Shown here: piece by piece, positions 7,126 to 8,432 of the stretch | How the letters are laid out: the number at the start of each line of letters is the position of its first letter | Numbering within the stretch: the stretch's first letter is position 1 | From: Pseudomonadota bacterium | GTDB taxonomy: Bacteria > Pseudomonadota > Gammaproteobacteria > Acidiferrobacterales > UBA6901 | Direction of reading: 5' to 3' | Assembly: GCA_021783175.1 (NCBI GenBank) | Contig: JAJXUF010000135.1 | Span: 1 to 8,432, forward strand | Length of the DNA stretch: 8,432 nt | Notes under the pieces: model-generated | The model's input: the letters and a program-made list of their open reading frames with translations, nothing else | What the model was told of the DNA's origin: nothing | Database searches by the model: none | Program-made: the position numbers and the translations under genes

Positions 7126-8421
7126 TCAGTTATCGAGGCTCAACACACCGGCATTGTCGTCATACGCATAGAGCTCGGCATAACGTCCCCAGTTAATCGC
7201 CACCTTCAGCACCCGCTCGGCTTCCTCGTCGGTAAGATAGTCCTCCAGCTCTCCCTGGAAGCGCTCTTTCGGCGCCCGATGTCCGTGACGCTCGTCGAGC
7301 ACGCGCCGGATATGCGCCGCAAGTGGAATGTGGCGCAACAGATGTTCCGCGAATAGACGTTTGCGCCCGTCAGTATCGGCATTCACGTAGGCCCGACCGG
7401 CGGAAGTCAACACGATATCGCCCTGCCCCACATGCGCAAACCCCAACAGGTCGAGCACGTCGAGCAGGGGAAACAGTTCATCGACCGCGAACTGCATCTT
7501 CTGCGCAAGATCAGGCAAGTCCGCGCGACCCTGGTACGGGGCAGCGAGAACCGCTTCCAGAAGACCCTCTAGCTGGTTCGTCGATACGTCCGGCAGACGG
7601 TAACCAAGATCGACGCGCTCGCGTTTCATATCCGTGCGCGGACCAGCTTGCCGCACGTTGGTCATGATCGTATAGATTTCCTCGACCAGATGGCGAAATG
7701 CCAATGCCTGGCGGTCGCGCGGCCGCTTGAACGGTACCGGGACCTCGGCCCGAATGCCTCCGGGGCTCCCTGAAAAAATGAGGATGCGATCCGCCATCAG
7801 CACCGCTTCCTCGATGTTGTGCGAAACGAAAACAATGCCTTTGGTGGAAATACGGCGTTCGGTCCACAGTTCCAGCAGGTCCGTGCGCAATGTTTCTGCA
7901 GTAAGCACATCCAGAGCTGAAAACGGCTCATCCATAAGCAGAATCTCCGGGTTGATTACCAGCGCGCGGGCAAAACCGACGCGCTGGCGCATGCCACCCG
8001 AAAGTTCCTTGGGGAATGCCGACTCAAAACCGTCCAAGCCGATGACGTTGATGGCAGACAGGGCCCGGCGCCGGCGCTGCAGGCGCGGCAGCCCCATTGC
8101 CTCAAGCCCCAGCTCGACATTCTGCAACACGGTAAGCCACGGAAACAGCGCGAAACTCTGGAATACCATGGCCACCCCGCGCACCGGTCCACTTATTGGG
8201 TTACCGCGGTAGCGCACACAGCCTTTGCTCGGCAACGTAAGACCCGCCATGAGACGCAGCAGCGTGGACTTGCCGGAGCCGGACTTGCCGAGTACCGCCA
8301 GGATTTCGCCCTCGCGCAGGCGCAAGCTCACATCGTCGAGCACCAGCAGATCTTCGCCGTCTCCGGTACTGAACGACTGGCTGGCGCTTTCTACACGCAG
8401 GAGATCGACACTGTCGTCCAT
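7126..8421 (-). CDS. ABC transporter ATP-binding protein, NitT/TauT type, with C-terminal AAA-associated domain
   Basis: This 431-residue protein powers an importer by ATP hydrolysis at the cytoplasmic face of the membrane. The ATPase domain fills about 1-250: Walker A GKSGSGKST (45-53), Q-loop Gln88 in VFQSFALFPWLTV, signature LSGGMRQR (140-147), Walker B ILLMDEP (160-166), D-loop SALD (168-171) and H-loop His201. It is closest to nitrate/taurine/sulfonate-type ATPases (SsuB, TauB, NrtD). About 180 further residues include a segment (roughly 280-425) that I assign to the C-terminal AAA-associated domain found on a subset of these ATPases. The ATG at 8421 is 11 bases from the window edge; only a weak GAG precedes it. 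Permease and binding-protein genes would be expected further right. The substrate cannot be told from this subunit. It converges on the hypothetical gene with a 27-base gap. Confidence 0.92.
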   Translation of the reverse strand: MDDSVDLLRVESASQSFSTGDGEDLLVLDDVSLRLREGEILAVLGKSGSGKSTLLRLMAGLTLPSKGCVRYRGNPISGPVRGVAMVFQSFALFPWLTVLQNVELGLEAMGLPRLQRRRRALSAINVIGLDGFESAFPKELSGGMRQRVGFARALVINPEILLMDEPFSALDVLTAETLRTDLLELWTERRISTKGIVFVSHNIEEAVLMADRILIFSGSPGGIRAEVPVPFKRPRDRQALAFRHLVEEIYTIMTNVRQAGPRTDMKRERVDLGYRLPDVSTNQLEGLLEAVLAAPYQGRADLPDLAQKMQFAVDELFPLLDVLDLLGFAHVGQGDIVLTSAGRAYVNADTDGRKRLFAEHLLRHIPLAAHIRRVLDERHGHRAPKERFQGELEDYLTDEEAERVLKVAINWGRYAELYAYDDNAGVLSLDN

Positions 8422-8432
8422 TGTGCTCGTAC

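Overview
This is a chromosomal housekeeping window, most likely from a gammaproteobacterium or a close betaproteobacterial relative with a moderately GC-rich genome. The clue is the leftward gene order leuC, leuD, a SAM-dependent methyltransferase, leuB, asd, with a divergent LysR gene ahead of leuC. From memory, Pseudomonas aeruginosa has the same order (PA3121 to PA3117, with PA3122 as the LysR gene) and fimV follows asd. All five operon genes are intact, with their catalytic or metal-binding residues visible.

Layout from left to right: positions 1-470 hold no convincing gene. They are AT-rich at the left end, with a possible intrinsic terminator for the leftward operon (about 135-162) and a possible leftward promoter (29-57) for a gene beyond the window, perhaps fimV. 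The leftward leu/asd operon fills 471-5698. A 111-bp divergent region (5699-5809) carries two sigma70-like promoters on opposite strands, each with its -10 box inside the spacer of the other. Rightward come a LysR-family regulator (5810-6676) and a 141-residue protein of unknown function that overlaps it by 4 bp (6673-7098). Convergent with these, on the minus strand, is an ABC transporter ATPase of the NitT/TauT type with a C-terminal AAA-associated domain (7126-8421). Its permease and binding protein are not in the window.

How the genes work together: LeuC and LeuD form isopropylmalate isomerase and LeuB is the next dehydrogenase, so the operon covers two successive steps of leucine synthesis. 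Asd serves the aspartate branch (lysine, methionine, threonine, diaminopimelate). The methyltransferase between leuD and leuB resembles trans-aconitate methyltransferase and may act on a tricarboxylate-like metabolite or by-product of the isomerase. The divergent LysR protein is the obvious candidate regulator, but its effector is not shown by the sequence.

I found no dramatic undescribed system. The points most worth checking are the interleaved promoters with their palindrome and 9-bp repeats, the embedded methyltransferase, and the unknown protein coupled to the LysR gene.
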